Assembly: GCA_038049695.1 (NCBI GenBank)
Contig: CP142452.1
Coordinates: forward strand, 74,780,501 to 74,844,500
Direction of reading: 5' to 3'
Origin: Cinnamomum chago
Taxonomy: Eukaryota; Streptophyta; Magnoliopsida; Laurales; Lauraceae
Length of the DNA stretch: 64,000 nucleotides
A program made the translations under genes and the position numbers. Of this stretch, positions 48,258 to 59,789 are shown in pieces. The notes below the pieces were generated by a model. It was given only the letters and a program-made list of their open reading frames with translations, did not search any database and was not told the DNA's origin. The stretch's first letter is position 1. Every line of letters starts with the position of its first letter.

Positions 48258-48641
48258 GGGTCTGTTTAGGAAGGGGGGGGGGAATGGGGGGGAGGAAAAA
48301 AATGGGGGGAAAGTGATTTTGGAGGGTGTTTGGGAAGGGGGGAGGGAAAATGGGGAAGGGGGAAATGGAGGGAAAATGGGGTGGTTTTCCCTCAAAAAAT
48401 TTCCCCCCAAAACAGGGGGAAAATGAGGGGAAAGTGAGGAGAAAGTGATGAAATGACTAAATTGCCCTTTTACTCTATTTGAATTTTTTCAAAAGCAAGG
48501 GCAAAATAGTCTTTATCTCTGTACCTCACAAACAAACAAAATTATACTTTTTCACTTTCCTTCCCCCTACTTTTTTACTTCCCAAACAAGAGGAGGGAAA
48601 ATTAATTTTCCCTCCCCTCCCCTCCTCCCTTCCCAAACGGA
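48258..48641. mobile_element. Tourist-like (PIF/Harbinger) MITE, 384 bp
   Basis: It is flanked by TTA (48255-48257, 48642-48644). Ends GGGTCTGTTTAGGAAGG and TCCGTTTGGGAAGG (right end on the minus strand) share the common PIF-type GTTTGG core. The interior is G-rich near the left end and C-rich near the right. No coding. The second copy starts at about 63932 and is cut by the window end. Confidence 0.72.
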
Positions 48642-48836
48642 TTAGAGAAGAGTGAGGGTATCTTCTTTGTATTTATGGAATATAATAATAGTAGAGAGAG
48701 AGAGCGCACTTACTAATCCATTACCATACAGAGTAGATCTTGTACTATAAATTCAACCATTGGGTCTTTGGTAGTGCTCAAGGGCTGCATTAGCATTTAA
48801 CTCAAACCAATCTCTCTCTGATCAACCCATACCCCT

Positions 48837-49292
48837 ATGGCTCCATCACTTTCATCTCCTCCTCCTCTTGTGTTCAAGGTGAAGAGGCGCCAAGCAGTAC
48901 TGGTCCCTCCATCTAAGCCTACCCCTAACGAATTCATCCTCGTCTCAGACATCGATGACCAAGAAGGCCTCCGCTTCCAGGTCCCAGTCATCCAGTTCTT
49001 CCGCAGGGATCCGTCCATGGAAGGGCGAGACCCAGCTCGGGTGATCCGAGAGGCCCTGGGCGAGGCCCTTGTCTTTTACTACCCCTTTGCGGGTAGGCTG
49101 AGGGAGGGGCCCGGACGTAAGCTGTTGGTGGAGTGCACAGGCGAAGGAACCATGTTCATAGAGGCCGATGCGGACATCGCCCTCCACCATTTTGGTGACG
49201 CGCTCCAACCGCCATTCCCATGCCTGGAGGAGCTCCTCTATGACGTCCCAGGCTCTCAAGGAGTCCTCGGCTGCCCCTTGATCTTGATTCAG
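48837..49292 (+). CDS. BAHD acyltransferase (benzyl alcohol O-benzoyltransferase-like), exon 1 only
   Basis: 152 residues, [20 protein letters not shown] start, closely following the alcohol acyltransferase/BEBT branch of BAHD enzymes. These are cytosolic enzymes that move an acyl group from acyl-CoA onto an alcohol to make esters. Visible family blocks: [50 protein letters not shown] and [19 protein letters not shown]. The exon ends at ILIQ, the usual intron position in this branch, but the donor reads CAG then GCACTATG, a GC donor or mutated GT. The expected second exon with the catalytic HXXXD and DFGWG motifs is not found downstream. A hAT element lies in the presumed intron (49455) and a PPR-derived repeat begins at 50884. 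It is probably a truncated gene copy. Confidence 0.85.
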
Positions 49293-49454
49293 GCACTATG
49301 TTTCCCACTAATTATTTTCTTTCTTTCTTGGTCCAAACTGTTGCCTCAGCCTCATGAAGTGTAACTGCTTAATTAAGTATTTCCAAAATTCTAAATCAAG
49401 TACTAATCTTTAAGCATGCGGCTAGGAAGCTGCTGCCGGGTATTGCAGTAGAAC

Positions 49455-50578
49455 CATGGTTCAAAATAACGGCCGTTATGTAATGGTAACGCTTGCGACT
49501 GCGACGATATTTTGGTCATAACGCTAACGTTAGTGTTATGGGCAAAATATCGCCAAAATAACGCCCGTTATGGCTGTTATTTTCAAAATATCGGCCGTTA
49601 GTGTTATAATGGCCGATATTTTGAAAATATCGGCCAAAATATCAGCCGACATGTTTTTTTTTTATTTAAGTTGTGTTTTCACTCCTTTTTCATTTCTTTC
49701 TTCTCCAAACCGAGCCTAAGCCTTCCTCTCACTGTGTGTGACCTCTTCGAGCTCCAAAACTCAGAGTTTTTCAAGAATTTGGTGGATTTCTCCGCCGGAA
49801 AGAATAAAGAAGTCTAGAGATATTATTTGGCAAGATTTTGGTGACTTTTAAGTTTTTTTCAAGATTGGACCTCAAAATAGCGTAGAAATGCTTGAGGCTT
49901 GTTAGATCTTGAGTTTTGGAGCACCATATTGTAGATTTTAGCACGTTTGGTTTTTTTTTTTTTTTTAATTTACTTATTTAAATCCGAATTTTTTTTGTTT
50001 GAAAGTCTGTATAAAATACATCTATCTAAGTCTTTTATTGAGTTAAATACTTTTATTATCCTAAAAATCAAGCCAAGGTAAGTTACTATTGTCCAAACTC
50101 CACTACTTTAGGTTAGCAAGTTAATTCATTTTGATGTGGTAAATGTTACTTTAAACATGAAGGCGAGTACACTTTGATGATTGAGTTATTGAGTTGAGTA
50201 CCACACATGCACTAACTCTATTAGTATTATTGCTAGATTATAGATTTTAAATGTTTAACATTATTAGTTTGTCCAAAATTATGGTTGCATTATGTAAAAT
50301 TTATGATATTTCGGCTTATTTTAGTATATACAGCGATACAGCCATGATAAAGGATGTTATAACTTGAGGGGACCGTCATTTTACTTTAAAGTGTATACGA
50401 ATGAAAATAAACATTGTTTTCTATCATTTTATAATATTCTAAATTTTTTGGATACTTTTTCTGATTTTTTTGGGGTCAAATAAAAATTCGCTCAGCGATG
50501 GACCGCGACAACCGTGAACCGTGACACGATGACCGCGAACCGTGACTCGATGACCGCGAACCGCGATTTTGAACCATG
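49455..50578. mobile_element. Non-autonomous hAT element, 1124 bp, in the acyltransferase intron
   Basis: Perfect 8-bp target duplication AGTAGAAC (49447-49454 and 50579-50586) and perfect 13-bp terminal inverted repeats CATGGTTCAAAAT. Subterminal regions are packed with CGGCCGTTA/CGGCCGATATTTT motifs on the left and ACCGCGAACCGTGAC repeats on the right. No transposase is encoded. Same family ends as 35369-35745. Confidence 0.93.
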
Positions 50579-50662
50579 AGTAGAACTCTCAACGAAGAGG
50601 CCAAGTTCAATCTTAATTAAATTTGACGGGGCTAGTTAATTTTTCAAATTATATATATATAT

Positions 50663-50844
50663 GAGGTATTTATGTGAGGGATTTTCTCACCATGTGTGGT
50701 AAAGGACTCATTTTACGGAGGTTTCAAATACAAAACAGCATACTCCTGTCAAGTACAAAAGCCCTTTTTGTACTTGAAATTTCTCCAGAAAGGAGAGTCC
50801 CTCACCACACATGGTGAGGGAATCCCTTACTTAAATATTGCCCC
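50663..50844. mobile_element. Fold-back MITE between TA repeats, ~180 bp
   Basis: Two arms near 50675-50710 (core TCTCACCATGTGTGGT) and 50785-50830 (core ACCACACATGGTGAG) are inverted copies of at least 35 bp, with weaker extension to the outer ends. It is set in (TA)n on both sides, so a TA duplication (Stowaway/mariner type) cannot be proven. Confidence 0.65.
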
Positions 50845-50883
50845 ATATATATATATATATATGAGAATCCCTCTCCTCAGCTC

Positions 50884-51932
50884 AAGTGCAGCGTATGCTC
50901 CGCTCAAGCATGCCAACCGCACGTGTGGGCGATGAAAAGGGTCAAACGACTTTGGCAGCCCGCCCATTTATTGAAAGCCCGCCCATTTGGAGATGAGCCC
51001 GCCCATTTCATTTCTTCCTCCATCACAACGAGACTCATTTCTGAAAACAGAGAACGACGATCTTCCTCATCCTGAGCTCTGAACGGCAGGCACCTGGGAT
51101 TCACCTCAAGCTCTCCCTCTCGCTCCTCTCTTTCTCCCGCGTTCGTATGCCAGGTAAGGGTCCTCTCTTCTACTCTCCCTCTCCCTCCCTCTCTCTCTCT
51201 CTCTTCATTTTTTTTTCTCTCATTCAGGTATGGGGTCAGATATTCGGGGATTCATGGATTGTTGTGGGTTTTGCGTGTTTGGGGTTTTGAGTGCACAAGA
51301 AAGGCAACCCTCCTCCCAAATACTCTCCTCTTCCTTCCCCACGCCCCCTCCTCCTCCTTCTCCCAAAGTCCCAACCCCAAACCAAACCTCCCTGACCATC
51401 CGACCCTATCCTTGCTCGACCGATGCACCAACCAATCACAAGCCAAGCAAATCCATGCCCGCATGCTCCGTCTCGGCCTCTTCTTCGATCCCTACTCCGC
51501 AAGCAGACTCATCACAGCCCTAACCATCTCTCCCAACACAAGCGTCGACTACGCTCGCCGCGTGTTCGACCAAATCCCCCACCCAAATCTCTACTCCTGG
51601 AACACTCTCATCCGTGCCTACGCCTCCAGCCCCAACCCCAGACACGGCCTTCTCCTCTTCTCCCTCATGCTCCATCATGGCCTTCACAAACCCAACAATC
51701 AGAAAACATAAAAGAAAAACATTATACATGATAGACAGGTGTACGGTTGGTGTAACAGTTGAGTTGGCCATTGTCATCATGAAACACAAGGAGTTTTGGA
51801 CAACTTGTAGGCACAAATCATGCTCCAACAAGCATTGGTGACCATTTAAGCCAAGGCAATTAAATTTTACTGTTAATCATTTTGACCAATTTCAAAGCCT
51901 TGTCAATATTGTTTACTTAGAGCTGTTTGGTC
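50884..51932 (+). repeat. Large inverted repeat, left arm (PPR-gene piece)
   Basis: About 1.05 kb running from AAGTGCAGCGTATGCTCCG to TAGAGCTGTTTGGTCAA. It matches the reverse complement of 60046-61068 with small differences, including an extra ~20-bp CCCGCCCATTT unit on this side. Both arms stop at the same base on their outer ends. Confidence 0.9.
51259..51711 (+). pseudogene. Pentatricopeptide-repeat (PPR) gene, N-terminal fragment (left arm)
   Basis: About 150 residues. A short leader is followed by SLLDRCTNQSQAKQIHARML, PYSASRLITAL, DYARRVFDQIPHPNLYSWNT and LIRAYASSPNPRHG. This is the start of a PLS-class PPR protein, organellar RNA-editing factors with usually 600-750 residues. A leader intron is suggested upstream (ATGCCAG then GTAAGG near 51154; acceptor TTCAG before GTATGGG near 51228). 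The PPR reading stops at PNNQK, where foreign sequence starts. Only the first one or two repeats are present, so it is a fragment. Confidence 0.8.
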
Positions 51933-52626
51933 AACCATCAACAAGTAATTTGGGGTGTGACTAATCATAGATTTAATACTCTTTCTCATGATATTTGTTA
52001 AACTAACATAATGCCATTCAAGATTTGTATTACTTCTGACTTTTTCTTGTTTTGGAATGTCAATATTATTAAGCCTTCAATTCAATTCACCAACCTATGT
52101 CCTCATGTGAGCAAACTTAGATTCAAAATTTTCCCAATCTAAAAAGGATTTTAGAGAACTTGAATGTCAAAATTTGTGAATTGAATTTGGATCACTAACG
52201 ATCATGAAACAGTGTCCACATTCCATAGCAACCAAAACTACGTACCTGTCAGTTCCTTTCAATAAATCCGTCCCATAGGCCAGAAGGTGAGACCAAAGTC
52301 AAGAGCATTAAATAAGTGGTCCTTATTTTTGGTAGAAAAATGAATTGAAAGTTGTAACTATTTCAAAAAAATCAAGCCAAACTGGGACAGAAGGGCATTT
52401 TAGGTGGATTTTAGGTCCAAAGCTGATGTATGAGTCCAGATCGACAAGTCCTGAGTTGAGGGAGTGTGACTCAATGGACCACAGTGGGGCCAACCTAAAC
52501 CTATTCAATACCTGAGTCACTCAACATTAACATGCTTTCCAAATTTCACTCCAGCTGGAGCTGGAGTTGGAGTTGGAGCCACAGTAAAGTTGTTACACCA
52601 ACCGTACACCTGTCTATTATGTATAA
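51721..52626. mobile_element. Candidate DNA element with 37-bp terminal inverted repeats
   Basis: ATTATACATGATAGACAGGT and onward (51721-51757) recurs in inverse at 52590-52626 with one mismatch in 37 bases. About 906 bp with no coding. No target duplication is evident (flanks AAAAC and TTGGG). The left ~230 bp alone is present in the inverted PPR copy at 60040-60269. Confidence 0.5.
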
Positions 52627-53251
52627 TTTGGGTTGGTTGGTTTATTTTAATTAAGTTTAGGATGATGCTGTCAAAATTCAAGGAATTGCAATATATTAAT
52701 CTCAATTTTGTTGTTTGAAATAATTCATGGTTGTGTTCGATCTTTTCACTTGCCAGGTACCGAAAATTGACTCAGCCTTGTAGTCGATCCAATTTTTTTG
52801 GCACATGTAGCTGTATCAGATGAACAATGGTGCTATTATTCATTGCTTACTAAGGAATACACATGGATTGAGAAGAATGCAGTCAGTCCATCTAGAAATA
52901 ATCATATCTTAGCAGAACATATGCTTTCTGTATATATGGCATAAAATCCTTGATAGCTCTACATATTGAATCTAAACTACTTGTCACAAACCAGAGTATA
53001 TAGTCTCCTAAGTAAACTGATGTTCTGATTGCAAAAGAATTTGCTTAGATTCCAACATCACCCATTAATGTATTCTTTAATTAGCAAATGAGTATTGTAT
53101 AATAAATCCTGCTTATCAGCATAACCCCATACTCACAATCCCATTATCGTTCATCGATTCCAAAAATCGACCCAATTCTACTTTCCTCCACAAACTAGTT
53201 TCATTCCATCATTGATGAATGCCATCATTGAATTGGTGCAGGGTTTTGAAT

Positions 53252-55559
53252 ATGGAAGTGTCCTCATCCTCATCACCAGCTTTGCATTATCCGGATGTAG
53301 ATGAGAATTTGACACCAAAATTGGGGATGCATTTTGAGGATTTAACGAAAGCATATGAATTTTACAATGTTTATGCAAAGGCGGCTGGGTTTAGTGTAAG
53401 AAAAGATTCAACTCGTACTAAAGATGGGGAGGTAGTTTGGAAGCGATTTTATTGTTCAAAGGAGGGTAAAACGGACGAGAAACATTGGATTGACAAGGAT
53501 GTTGTTCAAAGGCGTCGCATGGAAACACGAGTAAATTGTAAGGCGCAATTGCAAGTGAAAAAAGAAAAATCAGGTGGTTATGAAGTGTCGAAATTTGTTC
53601 CCGGGCATTGCCATCCTCCCACTACTCCTCGCAAGCGATTCATGTTGTGGTCGCATCGGTCTGTTCCAGAAACAATGAAGCAACAAATAAATACATATGG
53701 TACTGCAAATATTCGAAACAAGCAACAAATGCAAATATTCAGTTCGCAATCTGGGGGACTAGACAAGATCGGATTTACAGATAAAGATGCTAAGAATCAC
53801 CGCAGAAATGATAAGGAAAAGAGAAAGGGGCTTGATGGTCAGCTGTTGTTTCAACTCTTTGAAAATCGCAAGGAAATGAGTCATGGATTTACTTATAACA
53901 TTGAGCGAGATGCAGAGAAGAAGATAACACATGTTTTCTGGGCGAACGGTTCATTCCGTTCGGCATACAAATTTTTTGGTGATGTTGTAACATTTGATAC
54001 AACATATAAGACAAACTGTTATGGGCTAATTTTTGGTGCATTTGTTGGTTGCAATCATCATGGTCAAACAACGTTGTTCGGATGTGGGTTCCTACCGAAT
54101 GAAAAAGCAGAGTCTTTTGAGTGGTTGTTTAACAAATGGCTTGAAGCCATGCCTTGTGGCCCACCTAAAGGAATTATAACGGATCAAGATTTGGCTATGA
54201 CAAAAGCCATAAAAAAAAGTCATGCCAAACACTCGTCAGCGGTATTGCCTATGGCACATTTTGGATAAACTGCCATCGAATTTGGGAGGGGTTTCTATTC
54301 ACAATGAGGGTTTGGTTGAAAAGATTAAAAGTTGTCTTCATAAATCTGATACTCCTCTCGAATTTGAGAGTTCTTGGAATGAAATCATGTCAGATGCTTC
54401 CCTTGTGGAAAATGATTGGTTGAAAGCTATGTTCAACATCCATAATATGTGGGTTCCGGCATATCTAAAGGAGAATTTCTTTGCGGGCATGTCAACTACT
54501 CAAAGGAGTGAAAGTATGAATTCATTTGTGAAGCAGTATGTTGAGTACAAAAATTCATTGATTGATTTCATATTGCGGTTTGACTCTAGGGTGGAACGTT
54601 TAAAATATCTTGAAAACAAAGAGGATTTCGAATGTAGTAATGGGAACCCTAAATTAAAAACATGCTCACCAATGGAGAAACAAATGGCAGGTATCTACAC
54701 AAGGAGCTTATTTTATAAGTTACAAGAAGAGTTGTTTGTTACCTTGTCAATGGAGGTTGATGTTGTAAATGAAGATGCTGTCAGTTGTAATTTTGTTGTG
54801 ACAAGTATGATGGATGAAAATGAAAAAAAAAGAGAGGTTTTATGGAAGAAAGAAGAGATGCATGCATATTGTTCCTGCAAGAAATTTGAGTTTGAAGGCA
54901 TACCATGTCGTCATGCATTGTTTGTTATGGTGCGTTTAAATGTAAGATATTTACCAAAACGTTACATTTTGAAGCGATGGACGAAGGGAGTTACAAAAAT
55001 AAATTCTATTGATACTGATGGAGCTGAAATTAAAAGTTGCGGCTCTGACTCGTTACTGGGTAGACAACGTTACATTTCAAGTATTTTTACTCCAATATTT
55101 AATGAAGGTTGTCTATCCAAAGAAGGGTTCGAAATTCTAGTCAATGCTCATGCCGAAGTACAAATGAAGCTGCAAAACTTAAAATTGGACATTCCATCAG
55201 AGGCAAGCATGCACCCATGGAAAGGATTAGATAGTGATGTTATAGAATATCAAGAACCATCACATGTTGTAACAAAAGGACGCGCGAAGAGACTCAAATC
55301 ATCGAAGGAGAAAGCAACAAAAGGGCGGCTTTGTCTTGGTTGCAACAAACGTGGTGTCTCGCACGACAAGCGAAATTGTCCTGCGCTACTAAACAAGTAT
55401 ACATTCTATGATTTTAATTTTTAACTTTTTTTTTCCTTCCATCTTGCTATTAACATCGTGCTTTTGACATATAATTTTAGGTTGGTTGAAAATGTTCCAA
55501 ACCAAACAGAAGACAATACCTATTCAAGTTCAGAAGGCTCTGAGTCTGAAATGCTTTAA
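53252..55559 (+). CDS. FAR1/FHY3-related protein (MULE-transposase-derived), two exons, one frameshift
   Basis: About 740 residues over exons 53252-55396 and 55481-55559. FAR1-related proteins are nuclear DNA-binding factors domesticated from Mutator-like transposases; FHY3/FAR1 act in phytochrome A signalling. I see the FAR1 DNA-binding domain at residues ~30-125 (YEFYNVYAKAAGFSVRKDS). The MULE transposase core lies at ~240-340 (VVTFDTTYKTNCYGLIFGAF, GIITDQDLAMTKAI, RYCLWHIL). A SWIM zinc finger is near 540 (YCSCKKFEFEGIPCRHAL) and a C-terminal CCHC-like knuckle near 694 (CLGCNKRGVSHDKRNC). The reading shifts by one base in a run of eight A at about 54210-54217; seven would keep the frame. 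This is either a mutation or a homopolymer error. MEVSSSSS is chosen as start because it follows a likely acceptor (GGTGCAG). The C-terminal exon ends SSEGSESEML. Confidence 0.85.
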
Positions 55560-57894
55560 TAAGAAAATGGTAAAGGATTCAATTCTCATGGCTACCTTTC
55601 TATGTTTTCATTTATCAGATTTTCTAATGTGAACTATTGTTTGATTGCTTGTGTAGGGGATATGATGCTGGAGTTTGAAGATGATGTCAATGGAGGCTTC
55701 TGAAGATGGTGCATCTGGCATGGATTTATAATGTTCTTTTTGTTTTTTTTCATTATCTTTGGTTCTCAATTAAGGGACTTCTCCACTAGCTATTTGTATG
55801 ATCTAAGTCTTAACTATATTTTGATGAATTGGGTGAACATTGAAGATGTTGAAGCAGTCTGTTTGGAGTCTTGAACCATTAATGGTTTTCAATTAATGTG
55901 TTTATTAACTACTGAGATTTTTTGTTTTTTATTTATGGTTTTCTGAATAGATGTGAGATGGGTGTTCTATGGATTTGGGAGTTATCTGTTGCATGTGATT
56001 GGATGTGAGATGGGTGTTCTCTGCATTGTTGCATGTGAATTGATTGCATTTGTGCTGATCAAATTAGTTGTGAGGGTAGACTGTTGGGCTACTGTGTGTT
56101 TTGAGGCAGTTTTGTTTTGTTGAATGGTTTAGGGTGCTGGTTGGAAACTCAAGTCAAAGTAGGATTCTGTTTAAGTTTGATTTTAAACAGTAGGCATTTT
56201 CTATGAGTGTACTTTTCTTGCTAAACTCATATTTTTCATGTGAGTACTGGTTGCCTGTAATTGAAATAGAGTTTAATGCTCTTGAGAAAGTGAGTCATGT
56301 TGCATTAGAATCACTAGCTGTAATAAAAGGAGTGTGTACAGAGAGAAAGAGCAGATGGTCCCTATCTAACTACTTCTTTCCAATTCTTCTATTTTATTGT
56401 TGATTACTGTTCTCAAGAGTATTTCAATCCGGTGAATTCGAGACTCCCCACGCTTCTGTTTCTTGTTAGGATGTCTCTCTGTCTCTGGCAATGCAAAGCT
56501 CAAAATTCTTAGTCGACTCCAATCTAGTTCCTTCGATTTTTTCCACTCCCAAATAAAAAGAAAGAGACCCATATGGTGATCACGGATTTAATGACATTGA
56601 TGCTGATGCATTGATACATAGATTTGTCTTCAAAGACAAAGGCAAAGGCAAAACCAAAAGGAGACTTTCATTTGTTTCTGATTATGCTTGGTGATAGAAA
56701 AAATGCCATTCATCTCCCTGTGAAGCATACAAACAGGTAGCAGCAGCAGCAGTACTAGTAATTAGCATAGATGCAGTTGAGGGAAGATTTTACAATCATT
56801 ATTAGGATCTGTAAATGAAGTTTGCTTTTGCTTTGTGTTGTGTTGACCAACAGAATTCAGGACTAGTTTCATTTGATCATACAAGCAGGAGCTGTTATTA
56901 TTATCCCAAGCCACAGGTTCTGGTTTTGCCACATCATTTTTTGTCCGGCCATGGTGATCCCATGGGGGCCTATTTTGTTGCTCCTGTGTGTAGCCAATCT
57001 TCACTTTGCCGCCAGCACAACAAATCCACAAGATGGTAATTTAGATGCTTCTTCTTTCTTTCTGTCTTAGATTTTGGTCTTTCAGGAGCTTTCTTGTTTT
57101 ATGGAGCTTTGAGCTTTGTTTCTCCAGTTTTCATTTTCTTTGTTGATTAATTGTTAACTTTAGCAGTGGTTGATCTGTAAACAGAGGAAACCCGGGCATC
57201 TTTTTAAGGCTTGTGACTTAAAATTCCAAATTATTCTATTAGGTAGAGTCATTATAAGAGCTGAAAAGTTATTTTAGAACATGAAGCATCTGTAGATCAA
57301 AAGATTCAGACGCAGTAAGGGTAGTATCTTGCAACTCATCCACCTGAATCCTGTCTAGGCTATAGCTTTTTGAAGAAAAACAGATAGATGATAATAATTG
57401 AAGGGAACTTTGATTTGAGAAGGAAGTTTATTAATATCCTTGGTCGAGCCTCAAACCCTATAAACTAGATCCTTTATATAATAGTCTTCTTTACTGGAGA
57501 AGTAATATCACATGTATCATGATATACATATATAATAGTCTACTGCTTACGAACTGTGATGTACATAACAATCTCTATCCACAAACAGAGACTTTCAATG
57601 GTTGCAGGACCCTGGCAGCTACTGCAATAGCCTGAGTTATGTGGCCATCGAGCTTCTTTACGAATGACATTACCACTTGTTAAACAACTGGCTGCTCACA
57701 ATTTATCTTGTTAGCATTGTGTGATTTGAGTCCTCCGGAGTAATACAGTGTTGTGATTTGAGTTTTGACATATACTGGCAATCATAAGTGTATTACAAAC
57801 AAGAACTAAATCAAATTCTAGAGCAATTGATAAGTCATAATTTAATGTATTTTGGGTCTGAAAACATGAGTCTTAAAACATCAACTCCAAAGGT
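55560..57894. other. 3' flank of the FAR1-like gene, no gene recognised
   Basis: AT-rich sequence with no recognisable protein. Short frames near 56203 and 56762-57070 have no family motifs. The stretch 55560-55760 is probably the FAR1-like gene's 3' untranslated region, with one further possible intron. Confidence 0.5.
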
Positions 57895-58396
57895 TTACAT
57901 CAACTCTAATAGACTGTCGCGAACATTCTTCTGGTACCAAATACATGCAACAAAAAAGATTATAATGACAAGCATATATGCAACTCCATTTTCGCGGCTG
58001 CTTCCCCGGTTTTGGTGGTCTATGCTTTCTCTTAGACGACGCATTTCAAGCCTCGTTTCTTCAACGACACTTTTCATTTCTTCCATTTTTGCGTCAATAT
58101 TGCCACTTCCTGTATTTGACTTGGGAATCCATTCCGACGTAAGTTTATCCATCCATATTAGAAGACCACAACCTCTTTCTCCCTGTGATAAAATGCATCA
58201 TAATAAGCCATAATATTGTACTCAAAAGAATACATTAATGGGTGATGTTGGAATCTTAACATACATGCAAATCCGGGCATTTCCAAAATCTGCGACCAGG
58301 GTTGGATGTTGTACGAGAAGTCTTTGGAATCATAGTCCCGTATCCGCATGGGCACTTTGGAGCCCATTCTAAGTTTTGTAACGAAACAGACGATGA
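57895..58396 (-). CDS. GRF-type zinc finger protein with coiled coil and C-terminal membrane anchor
   Basis: Two minus-strand exons, 58396 (approximate) to 58265 and 58182-57895, joined by an 82-bp GT-AG intron. The join gives NPGRRFWKCPDLH followed by GERGCGLLIWMDKL, and CPCGYGTMIP lies upstream. That is the full GRF zinc finger (C-x-C, then C, then C-G-aromatic-x-W-x-D). A coiled coil follows (KMEEMKSVVEETRLEMRRL) and then one hydrophobic helix near the end (MLVIIIFFVACIWY). This matches a widespread plant family of small GRF, coiled-coil, tail-anchored proteins of unknown role. No ATG is found in the visible first exon, so an upstream exon is likely. It lies convergent to the FAR1-like gene. 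Confidence 0.75.
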
Positions 58397-59789
58397 CCTG
58401 CCTACATATTCTTAACCTTGTTTGTTAATTCATACATAAGATTTTCATGTTAGAAATAAATAAAAAACTTCATATCACATACTTGAAGATGACATGAGAA
58501 TCACATAGGACAAACTGGGTAATCCTTTGAATAATGTGGGTACTCCTTTCAGCTGCAGCAGCGAGCAAAACTAAAAGAAATAAAAGTCATGCCATCTGTT
58601 GTTCTTCACTTTCATCATCCAGTTGTGCTTCAAAGTCAAAGGCTATGAGAAGCCACTGCATATAAAATTCATAGTAACAGAATACAAAAGGAAGTATGTT
58701 TGGGATGCAATTTGAACATAGATACATTTTTAAAAAATATCTGGTCACAAAAAAAAGTACAATCAGAATTACATGGCCAAAAACTGAATGAAATGTGCAG
58801 CTTTTCCACTCAACACATACGCTACAAAGAGTAGAATAATTTTGAGAGGCAATGACTTCCTTCAAAGTCTTTGGAGGAAATTGAATTTTATTACTGTGCC
58901 ACAGGCTCATTATTGAATTGATGAACACATAATGTCACTCAAAAGCTATTTCCATCGATCCTCCTCCATTGCATTCAGAAGTACTGTAAAGAAAAAAAAA
59001 TCATTATTTTTAACTCATTTTTTCCAAGTTCAAGAACATGATACTGACTGGAAAGTGAACCCATTGATGAGTTTCACACCCAAATCTGAACCTAATTCAA
59101 TGTTCAATAAGAAGTCCCTTGGTGAATGTCTAATATAAAATAGAACTCCAGCTTAGCACTCAATAACCCAACATAATCAAGTAGTTGCTCATCCAATCCA
59201 GACCACCTGTCACAGCCTGGCCACCGTATGATAATCGCACAAATCATACCACCACAACCATTATATCAAAGAACTTGTGCCTGATAAAGACATAAACTAG
59301 TAACAATCCATCAAACTGATAACATCCCATCAAAGAAACTAAAAAAAAAAAAAAAAAAAACTCCAAAAGAAAAACCATTGTTCTTGATCCGTTGGCCAGA
59401 GTCACACAAATAGATTCTTCTCCAGAGACATTTTTTTAACTACCCAAAAAATCTCTCCTTTGAATCTCTGATGGGAAATGATTACCTACCCTATACATCA
59501 GGCCACTAAATTAAAACCAAGGAAATTGATGATTCAATCCACATATCAATGTTAGACCCTCTTCAATATGAATTCCTATTAACTCAATACCAAGTAGGCA
59601 AATGAGCCCATTTGGGCTTGCAATGTTACAAGTAATTCCTATTCATGGTACATGAACACCATCACAGACTAGGCTGCAGAGAAGTAAAATCCCTTGCGTT
59701 CACTAATCTACTTGACTTGTGAAAAATTCCAAATTTATAAAAAAAGAAATTAAGCAGATGCATAATTTTGTGCAGATGCATATGATTTT
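58397..59789. other. Stretch between GRF gene and PPR fragment, nothing firm
   Basis: A minus-strand frame near 58587-58928 includes an acidic end (AQLDDESEEQQMA) that may be an upstream exon of the GRF gene or unrelated; it has no recognisable domain. An A20 run lies at 59341-59361. Confidence 0.45.

Larger units (their letters stand above)
46678..48350 (+). repeat. Segmental duplication, left copy (paralog of 62348-64000)
   Basis: From TGAAGAATGTACC at 46678 the sequence matches 62348 onward with a constant offset of 15,670 bp (15,674 near the end). It has about 1% differences by eye, mostly transitions. It contains a gypsy-3 piece, the ~84-bp direct repeat and the start of a Tourist-like MITE. 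The match continues to the window end, so its true length is unknown. Confidence 0.92.

Noticed and set aside
56762-57070. Overlapping frames on both strands near 57 kb
   Set aside because: No family similarity recognised and no splice context.
58587-58928. 113-codon minus-strand frame as a gene
   Set aside because: No domain; hydrophobic middle looks like intron; could at most be an exon of the GRF gene.
59341-59361. A20 run as a LINE or SINE tail
   Set aside because: No target duplication or element body found upstream.
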